Shown piece after piece: positions 34,088 through 43,423 of a stretch of 59,663 bases of DNA (positions are counted from its first letter, which is position 1; each line of letters starts with the position of its first letter). The notes beneath the pieces were generated by a model that saw nothing but the letters and a program-made list of their open reading frames with translations, did not search any database and was not told the DNA's origin. The DNA lies in the NCBI GenBank assembly GCA_017448965.1, contig JAFSKK010000055.1, positions 1 to 59,663 on the forward strand, written 5' to 3'. The position numbers and the translations under genes are program-made. The DNA comes from Bacteroidaceae bacterium (lineage in GTDB: Bacteria; Bacteroidota; Bacteroidia; Bacteroidales; Bacteroidaceae).

Positions 34088-36307
34088 ATGGAAGATTTGG
34101 CAATTCTGAATAATGACGAACAGCAGGAAGTGCTGGCCACGGTGAAAAAGTTGCAGGGATTGGTGGCTGAGGTGTTGAATCCTGACGATTTCCACAAGAT
34201 CAAGGAAATATTATTTCGGGCTGTGGAAACGGAAGTGTTGCATCGTGACCAATTTGGATTGAACCCTATATTGTTCGACCTCCAAACGGCGGTCATTACG
34301 GTGGAAGAGATTGGACTGAACCGAGCATCTATTGTGAGCATCCTTCTGCATGACTGTGTGTCCATCGGTTTGGTGAAGATGGAGGAGGTGAAACGGGAGT
34401 TTGGCGATGATGTTGCGAACATCATTCGTGGCATTCTGCGTGTGCAGCAACTCTATGCGAAGAATCCTTCGATTGAGACGGAGAATTTCCGTGACCTCTT
34501 GTTGTCGTTTGCTGAGGATATGCGGGTGATTTTCATCATCATTGCTGACCGTGTGAACTTGATGCGTCAAATCAAGGATAAGGGTAATGCTGAAGAGCGA
34601 ACTCGTGTGGCGACTGAAGCGGCTCATCTCTATGCTCCTTTGGCACATAAATTGGGCTTGTATTTGATTAAGAGGGAATTGGAAGACTTGTCGTTGAAGT
34701 ATCTGGAGCCAGATGTCTTCTATATGATTAAGGAGAAACTGAATGAGACCCGTGCAGCCCGTGACCGATACATTGCTAATTTCATTGCTCCTGTTGAAGA
34801 AAAACTGCAAGCGGCAGGAATGAAATTTCACATCAAAGGACGCACCAAGTCCATCCATTCCATCTGGCAGAAGATGAAGAAACAAAGATGCAAGTTTGAG
34901 GGCATCTATGACTTGTTTGCCATTCGTGTCATTTTGGATTCGGAACCAGCAAAAGAGAAACAAGACTGTTGGCAAGTGTTTAGTATTGTGACAGACATGT
35001 ATCGACCCAATCCGAAACGGTTGCGCGATTGGCTTTCTGTGCCGAAGTCGAATGGTTATGAGTCGTTGCACATTACGGTGATGGGACCAGAGGGCAAGTG
35101 GGTTGAAGTTCAGATTCGTACAGAACGGATGGACGAAATTGCGGAGCACGGTTTGGCGGCTCACTGGCGCTATAAAGGTGTGAAGGACAGCGGCGGAAAA
35201 TTGGAGGATTGGTTGGAAGACATCCGTTCGGCTTTGGAGAACCATACCGAGAGTGATGAACAGTTGGTGAACCGTTTTAAGGTGGATCTATATAGCGATG
35301 AGGTATTCGTATTCACGCCCAAGGGGGATCTTTTCAAATTGCCGAAAGGAGCAACTGTGCTTGACTTTGCATTCCAGATTCATACGAATGTGGGTGCCCA
35401 TTGTACAGGTGGCAAGGTGAACGGGAAAAATGTGCATATTCGTACAAAATTGCAGAGTGGTGATCAGGTGGAGATTCTCACTTCACCAAAGCAGTTGCCT
35501 AAGCGCGATTGGCTGAACATCGCCATCACGCCAAAGGCCAGAGCAAAGATTCGTCAGTCGCTCACTGAACAGGAAATGCAGGTGTCCACTTTTGCGAAGG
35601 AGGCCTTGGAACGGAAGTTCAAGAACAAGAAGATTGAGCCAGAAGAGTCTTTGATGATGCGTCTTATCAAACGGATGGGCTACAAGCATGTGACAGAGTT
35701 CTATAAGGCCATTGCGGAGGAGGTGCTTGATGTGAACACTGTGATAGAGCAGTATTTGGAATTGCAGGAACGAGATGCCAATCCAAATGCTTTCTCCACC
35801 GAACAGCGTAGTGCCGATGGCTATGTGGTGACGGTGCAGGATGACCATGCACAGGGCAATGCAGATGTGTTAGTGCTGGACAACAATCTGAAAGGTGTGG
35901 ATTATAGTCTCGCTAAGTGCTGCAACCCTATATATGGTGATGATGTGTTTGGTTTCGTGACCATCAATCGGGGCATCAAAGTGCATCGTCAGGACTGTCC
36001 AAACGCTGCCTTGCTCAAAGAAAAGATGAGTTATCGTGTGCTTCGTGCACGATGGGCGGGCAAGGGTTCCAAACAATATCCTGTGACACTCCATGTGGTA
36101 GGACATGATGACATCGGTATTGTCAATAACATCACTTCCGTCATCAACAAGGAGAAGAATGTGATGTTGCGCGGTATCAGCATTCAGTCGTCGGAGGATG
36201 GACTTTTCTCGGGTACATTGACTGTGATGATTGATGACCAGAACCAACTGACGCAACTCATCAAGAAATTGGCCACCGTGAAAGGGGTGAAGAATGTGGC
36301 ACGATAA
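34088..36307 (+). CDS. relA: RelA/SpoT-family (p)ppGpp synthetase, hydrolase domain degenerate
   Basis: 739 residues, full RSH length: HD domain (about 25-190), synthetase (about 230-350), TGS (about 390-450), helical region, and C-terminal ACT (about 660-735). In the synthetase YDLFAIRVIL, DWLSVPKSNGYESLH and WVEVQIRT are intact. In the HD domain the HDxxED motif reads HDCVSI (residues 88-93), the first His (HPxxVA) is missing, and DRLHNMR is DRVNLMR. These losses predict no (p)ppGpp hydrolysis, making this a synthetase-only RelA, probably balanced by a separate SpoT elsewhere. RlRD rather than ExDD in the synthetase is noted. rlmH follows on the same strand. Confidence 0.92.
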   Translation: MEDLAILNNDEQQEVLATVKKLQGLVAEVLNPDDFHKIKEILFRAVETEVLHRDQFGLNPILFDLQTAVITVEEIGLNRASIVSILLHDCVSIGLVKMEEVKREFGDDVANIIRGILRVQQLYAKNPSIETENFRDLLLSFAEDMRVIFIIIADRVNLMRQIKDKGNAEERTRVATEAAHLYAPLAHKLGLYLIKRELEDLSLKYLEPDVFYMIKEKLNETRAARDRYIANFIAPVEEKLQAAGMKFHIKGRTKSIHSIWQKMKKQRCKFEGIYDLFAIRVILDSEPAKEKQDCWQVFSIVTDMYRPNPKRLRDWLSVPKSNGYESLHITVMGPEGKWVEVQIRTERMDEIAEHGLAAHWRYKGVKDSGGKLEDWLEDIRSALENHTESDEQLVNRFKVDLYSDEVFVFTPKGDLFKLPKGATVLDFAFQIHTNVGAHCTGGKVNGKNVHIRTKLQSGDQVEILTSPKQLPKRDWLNIAITPKARAKIRQSLTEQEMQVSTFAKEALERKFKNKKIEPEESLMMRLIKRMGYKHVTEFYKAIAEEVLDVNTVIEQYLELQERDANPNAFSTEQRSADGYVVTVQDDHAQGNADVLVLDNNLKGVDYSLAKCCNPIYGDDVFGFVTINRGIKVHRQDCPNAALLKEKMSYRVLRARWAGKGSKQYPVTLHVVGHDDIGIVNNITSVINKEKNVMLRGISIQSSEDGLFSGTLTVMIDDQNQLTQLIKKLATVKGVKNVAR

Positions 36308-36355
36308 CCAATCCATGCGTTGAGTGATTTTCAATAAACTTCAATTCTGTACACT

Positions 36356-36829
36356 ATGCGGGTCTCTTTATTGTTAGTGGGAAAGACGGTGAATAAGCAT
36401 TTCGTTGATCTGATTGATGATTATGCTGCACGTGTGAAGCATTACATAGGCTTCGACATCATCGTCATTCCTGAACTCAAGAACACCAAGAACCTTTCTG
36501 CTGACCAACAGAAACAGCAGGAGGGGGAACTGATTCTGAAGCAGCTTCAGTCTGGCGATCATGTGGTGTTGTTGGATGAGCATGGTAAGGAACTGTGTAG
36601 TGTGGAGTTCTCGCGTTATATGGAGCAGAAGATGCATACGGTTAGCAAGCGTCTTGTCTTTGTTATTGGCGGACCTTATGGATTTTCTCCTGCTGTTTAT
36701 GAAAGAGCGAATGAAAAACTTTCCCTTTCGCAGATGACTTTTTCCCACCAGATGGTTCGTCTGGTGTTTGTGGAACAGTTGTACAGAGCCATGACCATCA
36801 TGCGTGGAGAGCCCTATCATCATGAATGA
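36356..36829 (+). CDS. rlmH: 23S rRNA (pseudouridine1915-N3)-methyltransferase
   Basis: 157 residues. SPOUT fold: MRVSLLLVGKTVNKHF start, VVLLDEHGKEL, and the knot VFVIGGPYGFSPAVYERANEKLSLSQMTFSHQMVRLVFVEQLYRAMTI containing the GGPxG SAM site and the terminal HQxxR. It methylates pseudouridine 1915 in helix 69 on the assembled ribosome. Same strand as relA, 48 bp after it. Convergent with the helicase-nuclease gene. Confidence 0.97.
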   Translation: MRVSLLLVGKTVNKHFVDLIDDYAARVKHYIGFDIIVIPELKNTKNLSADQQKQQEGELILKQLQSGDHVVLLDEHGKELCSVEFSRYMEQKMHTVSKRLVFVIGGPYGFSPAVYERANEKLSLSQMTFSHQMVRLVFVEQLYRAMTIMRGEPYHHE

Positions 36830-36862
36830 CAGGGGAGTGTTTGGATGGGGTGTACTTTTCTT

Positions 36863-39800
36863 TTACACTTTCAATATCACTTGGTCTAAGATATACCAAA
36901 GATATCCTTCTATGTTGGTATAGCCAATTTGTGTGAGCAGATTCTTATAGCCCTCAACCTGCATTTTGTTCTCAGAAGGTGGAACGAGTGTTCCGTCAGG
37001 TAGGGTCTTCACCGCACCTTTCGCTGTCTTGTAATCGATGATGATGGCTTTGGTTCCGTTCACAATGACGCGATCTGGGCGTTGGGTGGTGAATGTTTTG
37101 TTTTCCAAGAAGAGAATGGCTCGTTCGTTCAAGGTTTTCCATTCTGGAGAGAACCATTCTGGATGGCTAACCGAAATGTCTTTGATCATACGGGTCACCG
37201 CTTTCTCCGCTTCTTTGGCATCCAGCAAAGTGCCGAAACATCCTTTTGAAGCCAAAAGTCGGATGGTGTGGGGCACGTCATCAATGGTATGGATGTGTTG
37301 AAAGATGCTGTGGTATAGATTGCCCAAACTGATGAGTTGGATGCGGTGGGCGTGTTGTTGAATCTTTGGGTTGAGCGAGTCGGCTGTGATGAACATATCG
37401 GAGTCGTAACTCTGTTGGAATGCGGCCACTGATGGATAGGATGTGAATGTCACAGGTAGCGGAGCATATTCTTGGTTCATGATGTTCACTTCTTGTTGCT
37501 TTTTCTGTATCTTCTCGGTTGTGTCTGTCGGTACGATGGCTCCATACTGATAGACCGTGATGCATCCCTCGACATCCGTTTGCTGCATCCAAACGGGCAT
37601 TGCTTTGATAAGAAACGTTTGTGCACTGTCCATCTGTTGGGGAGGAGTGGCGGTGTCTGTGTCTTTTGCCAATTTGTTTCCAGTGAGTATGATGAGGTTA
37701 TGCTTGGCACGTGTGAAGGCCACATAAAGCACATTGATGTTATCGACCAATGTGCGGAGTTCTTCCTCTCGTCGGTTCTCGGCAAAGATGCTGTCATCTT
37801 TGGCTCTGCTCACGCTGATGGGCAGCAACGGCATTTGGTTGTAGGGTGCCTCCTGTGGAATGCACCACATCACGTTGTCACCCTTAGGTTTGATGGCCCA
37901 TGAGCATGAAGGAATGATGACGGAGTGAAATTCTAGACCCTTTGATTTGTGCATCGTCATGATGCGAACTCCATCTGCTGTGCCACCAGGAATGGTCTTT
38001 TCGCACAATCCTTCGTCCCATGCTTCCAAAAAACTGTCGAGGTCTGCTTGACGTTCTTCGCAGAATTGTGCTACGAGGTCGTTGAGGTAGAAAAGGTAGG
38101 CATCTTGATCCGACAGTTGGTTTAACTGGAATATCTGGTATATATCCTCCACCATTTCAGTAAGAGGCTTGAAACGCAGGAGTTTTCGAGCCTGTTCGTC
38201 GAAGGTGGAAGGTATGGCGTGGATGTGATGGGTGATGGCTGCCAAGTGTAAGGCATTGTCGGGATCTGCCAGTAGTCGCAAGGCACAGATGATCATATTG
38301 ACGGCTGGTGAAGCATCGAGTCGGAAGGCATCATCCGACACTACTTTCACTTGGAGTACATCTTGATGTGCATTGAAATAATCACAGATTTGAGGAACCT
38401 CTTTGTTGGTACGTACAAGAATAGTGATGTCGTTGGCGTCCACATGGTTTTCTATCAGGTCTTTAACGGACAACTGAAGTCTTTGCAAAGTGGCCTCGTC
38501 ATAGTTCTCTGAAGTTTTTTTGTCCCATTCTGTAGGCTGATGTTCCTTGTCAATGTCATGGTAGTCAATGTTCTCAATCTTAACAAATCCCGCCTCTTGG
38601 TTTTTCTTGGGTGTCTGTTCCACATCACCATAAGCTGTTGATAGGGCAGGGCACTCGACCTGGAGCAGTTTGATGGCATTTTTGAACAGGTCGTTATTGA
38701 ATTGTACCACATGACGCGAGGAACGGAAATTGAATTCCGCAGGAATCTTTGACATGTAGTTCTTCAATTCGCTGTCATGTTCCAGATTGTTCAAGATTTG
38801 CCAGTCGGAGTTGCGGAATCGGTAGATGCTCTGTTTCACATCGCCCACGATGAGACATGATCCATCCGTGGCGAGGCTGTTCATGATGAGCGGTTTGAAG
38901 TTGCCCCATTGCAAAGTGGACGTGTCTTGAAACTCGTCTATCATGATGTGCTTGATAGTCGCTCCTGTCTTTTCGTAGATGAAAGGAATGTCCTGATTGT
39001 TGATGACATTGCGTAGGAAGTTCGCTGTTTCTGACAAGAGAAACTGGTTTCCCTTCTCGTTCAACGACTTGACGGTCTGACTGATTTCGTTCAGCAACAT
39101 GAGCGAATAAAGATGCTGACTGATGGCATTGACGGTGTGCAGATGGCTGGCATAGGCATCATGAAGGTCGAACAGTTGTTGAAGCATCGGCATTAGGATG
39201 TGCTCCACGTCTGGTCGTAAAATGTCTTGTTGCTTTGATGATTTCTTAAACCATTTGTTCACATCGGTGATGTGTGCCTGAATGGCATCGCTGAAGGTTC
39301 CTTTGGCTGTTCCCAGTGCTTCTTTCACTTCATCGTTGCATACCTTTTGAAGAAATTTGACAATTGAAGTGGTGCAATCCTTCTCGTTCATGCCGCAACG
39401 TTCGTATTGGTCTATCATCTTTTGTGCCATCTCAATCATGGCTTGTTTCTTTTCGGCCAATCCTGTGTTGATGAGTCGGCGATATCGGTGAATGGCGTTG
39501 GCATCCGTTATCTTTTGTCTCACTTCCTCACCATGAATGAGGTAATTCTCCTTGAAGATGTTGCGTCCGAATTCTTTCACTGTCTCACCCACTTTCCATG
39601 AGCGGTTTTCTCTGATTTTCTCCTCAATGAAGTCGATGATGGTATGTAGTTCGCTCGACCCTTCGTGCAGATTTTCGATGATCTGACTGACGGCATTCTC
39701 CAAGACCTCTGACTCGTCCAGTTCCACCTTCATCTTGCTGGGTAGTTCCAGTTCGTTGGCCAGCTCATGCACAATGCCTTGGAAGAATGAATCAATCGTC

Positions 39801-40177
39801 TCGATGTGGAAACGGCTGTAGTCGTGTATGATGTTGCTTAGCGCCTCTTGTGCTCTCTTACGTAGCGTCTCTTCGTTCATTCCTTGCAAGATGGAGCGGT
39901 ATGGTTCCTCTTGATACTGAGGCATCTCTTGTCTGGCAACCAGATTCTCCAAAATGTTCTTTACATAGTCCTTCGCATCCTCCAGCCCATGAGCGATGGC
40001 ATAGAGTGTGCTCAGAATGCGTTTCTTCATTTCGGCTGTTGCCTTGTTGGTGAAGGTAACAGCCAGGATGTGCTGATATTCAGAAGGGTTGATGGCCAAT
40101 AAGGCAATATATTCCACAGCCAAAGTGAATGTTTTGCCCGAACCAGCCGAAGCCTTGTAGATGCGTAGTGGTTTCAT
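36863..40177 (-). CDS. UvrD-type helicase with C-terminal nuclease, AddA/RecB-like
   Basis: 1104 residues. Walker A: YKASAGSGKTFTLAVEYI (about 9-26); motif Ia AVTFTNKATAEMKKRI; Walker B IMIDEFQDTSTLQW; motif III VGDVKQSIYRFRNSD; motif V TMHKSKGLEFHSVI; motif VI VLYVAFTRAKHNLIIL. The C-terminus carries AIIIDYKTAKGAV, the PD-(D/E)xK nuclease core of the RecB family. It should resect double-strand DNA ends for recombination, probably with a second AddB-like subunit not present here. Overlaps nothing; the 5-formyl-THF cycloligase gene lies 19 bp upstream on the same strand. Confidence 0.93.
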   Translation of the reverse strand: MKPLRIYKASAGSGKTFTLAVEYIALLAINPSEYQHILAVTFTNKATAEMKKRILSTLYAIAHGLEDAKDYVKNILENLVARQEMPQYQEEPYRSILQGMNEETLRKRAQEALSNIIHDYSRFHIETIDSFFQGIVHELANELELPSKMKVELDESEVLENAVSQIIENLHEGSSELHTIIDFIEEKIRENRSWKVGETVKEFGRNIFKENYLIHGEEVRQKITDANAIHRYRRLINTGLAEKKQAMIEMAQKMIDQYERCGMNEKDCTTSIVKFLQKVCNDEVKEALGTAKGTFSDAIQAHITDVNKWFKKSSKQQDILRPDVEHILMPMLQQLFDLHDAYASHLHTVNAISQHLYSLMLLNEISQTVKSLNEKGNQFLLSETANFLRNVINNQDIPFIYEKTGATIKHIMIDEFQDTSTLQWGNFKPLIMNSLATDGSCLIVGDVKQSIYRFRNSDWQILNNLEHDSELKNYMSKIPAEFNFRSSRHVVQFNNDLFKNAIKLLQVECPALSTAYGDVEQTPKKNQEAGFVKIENIDYHDIDKEHQPTEWDKKTSENYDEATLQRLQLSVKDLIENHVDANDITILVRTNKEVPQICDYFNAHQDVLQVKVVSDDAFRLDASPAVNMIICALRLLADPDNALHLAAITHHIHAIPSTFDEQARKLLRFKPLTEMVEDIYQIFQLNQLSDQDAYLFYLNDLVAQFCEERQADLDSFLEAWDEGLCEKTIPGGTADGVRIMTMHKSKGLEFHSVIIPSCSWAIKPKGDNVMWCIPQEAPYNQMPLLPISVSRAKDDSIFAENRREEELRTLVDNINVLYVAFTRAKHNLIILTGNKLAKDTDTATPPQQMDSAQTFLIKAMPVWMQQTDVEGCITVYQYGAIVPTDTTEKIQKKQQEVNIMNQEYAPLPVTFTSYPSVAAFQQSYDSDMFITADSLNPKIQQHAHRIQLISLGNLYHSIFQHIHTIDDVPHTIRLLASKGCFGTLLDAKEAEKAVTRMIKDISVSHPEWFSPEWKTLNERAILFLENKTFTTQRPDRVIVNGTKAIIIDYKTAKGAVKTLPDGTLVPPSENKMQVEGYKNLLTQIGYTNIEGYLWYILDQVILKV

Positions 40178-40196
40178 CTCTGTGTTTGCATATAGT

Positions 40197-40787
40197 TCAA
40201 CATGTTTCAGCGGTGATGACTTCCGTCATGCGAATATCATGTGCTTCGCAGGGAATGGAAGGTAGTAGTTGGAAGGGAAAGGCTAACCCGATGAGAGGAC
40301 ACGAGAGATGAGGCAACAGGCGGTCGTAATAGCCACGACCTCGTCCGAGTCGGTCGCCTTGAAGTGTGAACGCCATCCCTGGAATGATGGCAAGGTCGAT
40401 GTGCTGATAGTCAGTGAAAAGCAAACCAGCTGACTCTTGAATGCCGAAGGAGGTACCTGTAGCGAGGGAAGATTCACCCTCATAGACATGGAGGGTGAGT
40501 TCGTCACCCTCCACGGTGGGTAGAAGGATGGTATGACCTTGGTTGTGAAGAATGCGGATAAGCTCGTGAGTTGAAACCTCGTCGGGGAGGGAGTGGTAGA
40601 GGAGAATTGACAAAGGACGATGTGCCGACGAACTGTTTGGTGAATTCGTGGCGCATCGTCCTTCTGCTATGTTATATATGCGTTCAAGCAGTAAGCGTGT
40701 GATGTTTTGGCTGAAAGACTGGAGCTGCTCGGTGGTATGCAGCTTTTTTCTTTCGCGGATCAGTTGCCTGAGTTCCTTTTTTGTCAT
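40197..40787 (-). CDS. 5-formyltetrahydrofolate cyclo-ligase
   Basis: 196 residues from ATG 40787 (MTKKELRQLIRERKKLHTTEQ). The family motif GRGRGYYDRLLP in the C-terminal part binds ATP/folate; HSLPDEVSTHELI is the other signature. It converts 5-formyl-THF to methenyl-THF. The 5' 104 bp overlap the 3' end of the S41 protease gene in another frame, an unusually long overlap. Confidence 0.92.
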   Translation of the reverse strand: MTKKELRQLIRERKKLHTTEQLQSFSQNITRLLLERIYNIAEGRCATNSPNSSSAHRPLSILLYHSLPDEVSTHELIRILHNQGHTILLPTVEGDELTLHVYEGESSLATGTSFGIQESAGLLFTDYQHIDLAIIPGMAFTLQGDRLGRGRGYYDRLLPHLSCPLIGLAFPFQLLPSIPCEAHDIRMTEVITAETC

Positions 40788-42411
40788 CGAGTATCGGTTT
40801 GGTTTGGTTCGCCTTGTAGAGTTGGATGGCTTTTTGTAGGGTGAGGTCATCGCGGTTGAGATACTGGACGTAGTCGCTCATTTCCAGCATGTTGTAGATA
40901 ATGCTACCGTAGATAGCTTGTTCAAACAGATGTTGCGATTTCAGAATCATGTTGTTGCGTCGTTGAATGCCATGATTGTCGGCATAGTGGACGAATTTGT
41001 CGACGAGCCCTTGGCGACGCAGATACTTCTCAAGGTCGGCTGCGTTGTCGAACTTGGAGAGTTGGCTGCGGTTGTTATCGGTATATTCGAAACAGAACTG
41101 GGCGACAGTTCCCTTGCTGATACATTCGCTGTAATAGGGAGTGAGGGAGGTGGTGTCTTCTGCCACGAAGTAATCGGGCATGATGCCTCCGCCACCATAG
41201 ACGATGCGTCCGATACTGGTTTTGTATTGTTCGCCTGTCTGGTGGATGCTGTCCTGACTGAAGAATTCTCCGCGTTCATAACGGGTGACGAGATCCATCT
41301 CATACTCTTCGGGTTGTCCCTTCACGTAGGGCTTCTGGATGCAGCGTCCAGAAGGCGTGTAATAGCGTGCAATGGTCAGGTGGATGCATGAACCGTCAGA
41401 AAATTCGATAGGTTGTTGCACCAGACCTTTGCCGAAAGAGCGGCGTCCGACAATGATGCCACGATCGTTGTCCTGGATGGCTCCAGAGAAAATCTCTGCA
41501 GCTGAAGCTGTGGTTTCATCGGTCAGCACAATGAGAGGAAGATCCTGGTAGGAACCACGTCCGTCGCTGCGGTATTCCTCGCGGTGTGAACGGCGGCCTT
41601 GGGTGTAGACGATGAGGCGGTTCTTGGGCAGAAATTCATTGACCATCTGGATGGCTGCGGAAAGATAGCCGCCACCATTGCCGCGAAGGTCAACCACGAG
41701 TCCTCGGAATCCTTCCACCTCCAGTTCTGCCAACGAGGTGAGCAGTTCAGCATAGGTGGTTTCGCCAAAGTTCTTGATTTTGATGTAGCCCAACTCTTTG
41801 TTGATCATGTAGGTGGCATCTATGCTCTTCAAGGGGATGTCGCCACGTACTACTGTGAAGGAGATGGGTTTGTTCTGTCCGTGGCGAAGAACACCTATTT
41901 TCACCTTAGTACCCTTTTCCCCTTTGAGGCGGTGGAGCGTTTCTTCGTTTGTGACAATCTTGCCTACATAGGCTTCGTCATCCACGGAGATAATCTTGTC
42001 GCCTGCCAGAATGCCGACTTTCTCAGATGGACCACCCTTAATGATGCCTGTGACACGCACGGTGTCTTCGCGAATCACGAACTGGATGCCCACACCGCTG
42101 AAGGAGCCTTTGAGGTCCTCATTGGCCGTTTGTGCATCCTTGGCTGGGATGTAGGAAGAGTGGGGGTCAAGTTCCTGAAGAATTTTAGGCATTGCTTGCT
42201 CCACTATGGAGGTGATGTCGACGGTATCCACGTATTGGTCGTCGATGATGTGGAGCAAGTCGTTCAACTTGTTCGACGAGGTGTTAATGATGTTGAGCCT
42301 ATTGCCCGCAAAGCGGTTGGCAAAGAAGGTGCCGATGACGATGCCGACAATGACGCTGACGGCGATGATGAGTGGCACCCATCGGTTCTGTCGGTTGATA
42401 TTATTGCTCAT
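40684..42411 (-). CDS. S41-family carboxy-terminal processing protease
   Basis: 575 residues. An N-terminal membrane anchor (WVPLIIAVSVIVGIVIGTFFANRFAG) exposes the enzyme to the periplasm. PDZ domain about 85-170 (GVGIQFVIREDTVRVTGIIKGGPSEKVGILAGDKIISV). Peptidase S41 domain about 195-380, with the catalytic Ser in DETTASAAEIFSGA and Lys in RRSFGKGLVQQ. The C-terminal 170 residues are helical and end in a basic tail (DPRKKKAAYHRAAPVFQPKHHTLTA) which overlaps the next gene by 104 bp. It should trim or degrade periplasmic proteins by their C-termini. Confidence 0.93.
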   Translation of the reverse strand: MSNNINRQNRWVPLIIAVSVIVGIVIGTFFANRFAGNRLNIINTSSNKLNDLLHIIDDQYVDTVDITSIVEQAMPKILQELDPHSSYIPAKDAQTANEDLKGSFSGVGIQFVIREDTVRVTGIIKGGPSEKVGILAGDKIISVDDEAYVGKIVTNEETLHRLKGEKGTKVKIGVLRHGQNKPISFTVVRGDIPLKSIDATYMINKELGYIKIKNFGETTYAELLTSLAELEVEGFRGLVVDLRGNGGGYLSAAIQMVNEFLPKNRLIVYTQGRRSHREEYRSDGRGSYQDLPLIVLTDETTASAAEIFSGAIQDNDRGIIVGRRSFGKGLVQQPIEFSDGSCIHLTIARYYTPSGRCIQKPYVKGQPEEYEMDLVTRYERGEFFSQDSIHQTGEQYKTSIGRIVYGGGGIMPDYFVAEDTTSLTPYYSECISKGTVAQFCFEYTDNNRSQLSKFDNAADLEKYLRRQGLVDKFVHYADNHGIQRRNNMILKSQHLFEQAIYGSIIYNMLEMSDYVQYLNRDDLTLQKAIQLYKANQTKPILDDKKGTQATDPRKKKAAYHRAAPVFQPKHHTLTA

Positions 42412-42436
42412 GGTGCTGTATTGTCTGGATTGGATG

Positions 42437-42892
42437 TTATTTGGATTCAGTCGAGTCAGCCTCGTCTGGGTTGATGTATTCTACATTGATGTTGGCTCGT
42501 CGCAGGAGGTTGATGCCGTCCTCGAGTCGATAATGCTCGGCATACACCACTCGTTTGATGCCTGCCTGGATGATGAGTTTGGCACATTCGATGCAGGGTG
42601 AGGCTGTGACGTAGAGTGTGGCTCCGTCGCTGGAGTTGTGGCTGCGGGCGAGTTTGGTGATGGCGTTGGCCTCAGCATGAAGCACGTAAGGCTTGGTGAT
42701 GTTGTTGTCATCTTCGCAGATATTCTCAAAGCCCGACGGGGTGCCGTTGTAGCCATCGGAGATGATGGCTTTGTTCTTGACCACCAGCGCACCCACTTGG
42801 CGTCGTTTGCAGTAGGAATTCTCTGCCCAGATGCGTGCCATGCGCATGTAGCGGAGGTCGAGACGATATTGTTTTTGATTCTGTTCGGTCAT
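42437..42892 (-). CDS. Deoxycytidylate deaminase, ComEB-like
   Basis: 151 residues. Zinc site: VLHAEANAITKLARSH (HAE) and TASPCIECAKLIIQAGIKRVVYAEHYR (PCxxC). Opening RYMRMARIWAENSYCKRRQVGALVVKNKAIISDGYNGTPSGFENICED is the dCMP deaminase pattern. It makes dUMP for thymidylate synthesis. 25 bp upstream of the S41 protease gene on the same strand. Confidence 0.93.
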   Translation of the reverse strand: MTEQNQKQYRLDLRYMRMARIWAENSYCKRRQVGALVVKNKAIISDGYNGTPSGFENICEDDNNITKPYVLHAEANAITKLARSHNSSDGATLYVTASPCIECAKLIIQAGIKRVVYAEHYRLEDGINLLRRANINVEYINPDEADSTESK

Positions 42893-42932
42893 GTTCTGTC
42901 TGAGTTCTATTCGATGTGTTTTGACTGTCTTG

Positions 42933-43388
42933 TTAATTGATCACCTTGCTCCGTGTGTTGCCGAAGAGGATGACGTTGTCTCCATCTTTTTTCAGGTGAA
43001 GGAAATCAGCTCCGCTCTTGTAGGAGTGGATATTGGAGAGGATATTGTAGAGATTCTGGTCGAATGGCTTGGTGATGGTGGGTGTCTGGGTGAATTTCAG
43101 CGTGATGGTCTGATGTTTCCCATTGGCAGACCATGTGCCGCCAAAGGTTACGCCGTCCTCGAACTCGCCTTTGAACGTGTTGGAAGCAAAGGATATGTAG
43201 TAGGCTCCTTCTCCAGCATCGGTGTAGAAGTTGCTGATTTCGCTGTTCAGTTTCATTCCGTTGATGGTGGCTCCGTTCATGTACCAGGTTTTGCCTGGGA
43301 AGATTTCGTCGATGTCATCTTCGTTGTTGCATGCAGAGAGCATCAGCATGGGAAACAGGAGTGTGATGAAATAGAGTGGTTTAAACAT
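42933..43388 (-). CDS. Small lipoprotein, possibly DUF4847 family
   Basis: 151 residues. Signal with lipobox LMLSACNNEDD; the acidic residues after Cys suggest surface export. Body FPGKTWYMNGATINGMKLNSEISNFYTDAGEGAYYISFASNTFKGEFEDGVTFGGTWSANG reads as a lipocalin-like beta barrel. I associate this gene, next to dCMP deaminase and the M3 peptidase, with the DUF4847 family, but only from memory of the arrangement. Function unknown. Confidence 0.75.
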   Translation of the reverse strand: MFKPLYFITLLFPMLMLSACNNEDDIDEIFPGKTWYMNGATINGMKLNSEISNFYTDAGEGAYYISFASNTFKGEFEDGVTFGGTWSANGKHQTITLKFTQTPTITKPFDQNLYNILSNIHSYKSGADFLHLKKDGDNVILFGNTRSKVIN

Positions 43389-43423
43389 CTTTGGGTGATC
43401 TTATGCGGTCTTTTATGACGTTG

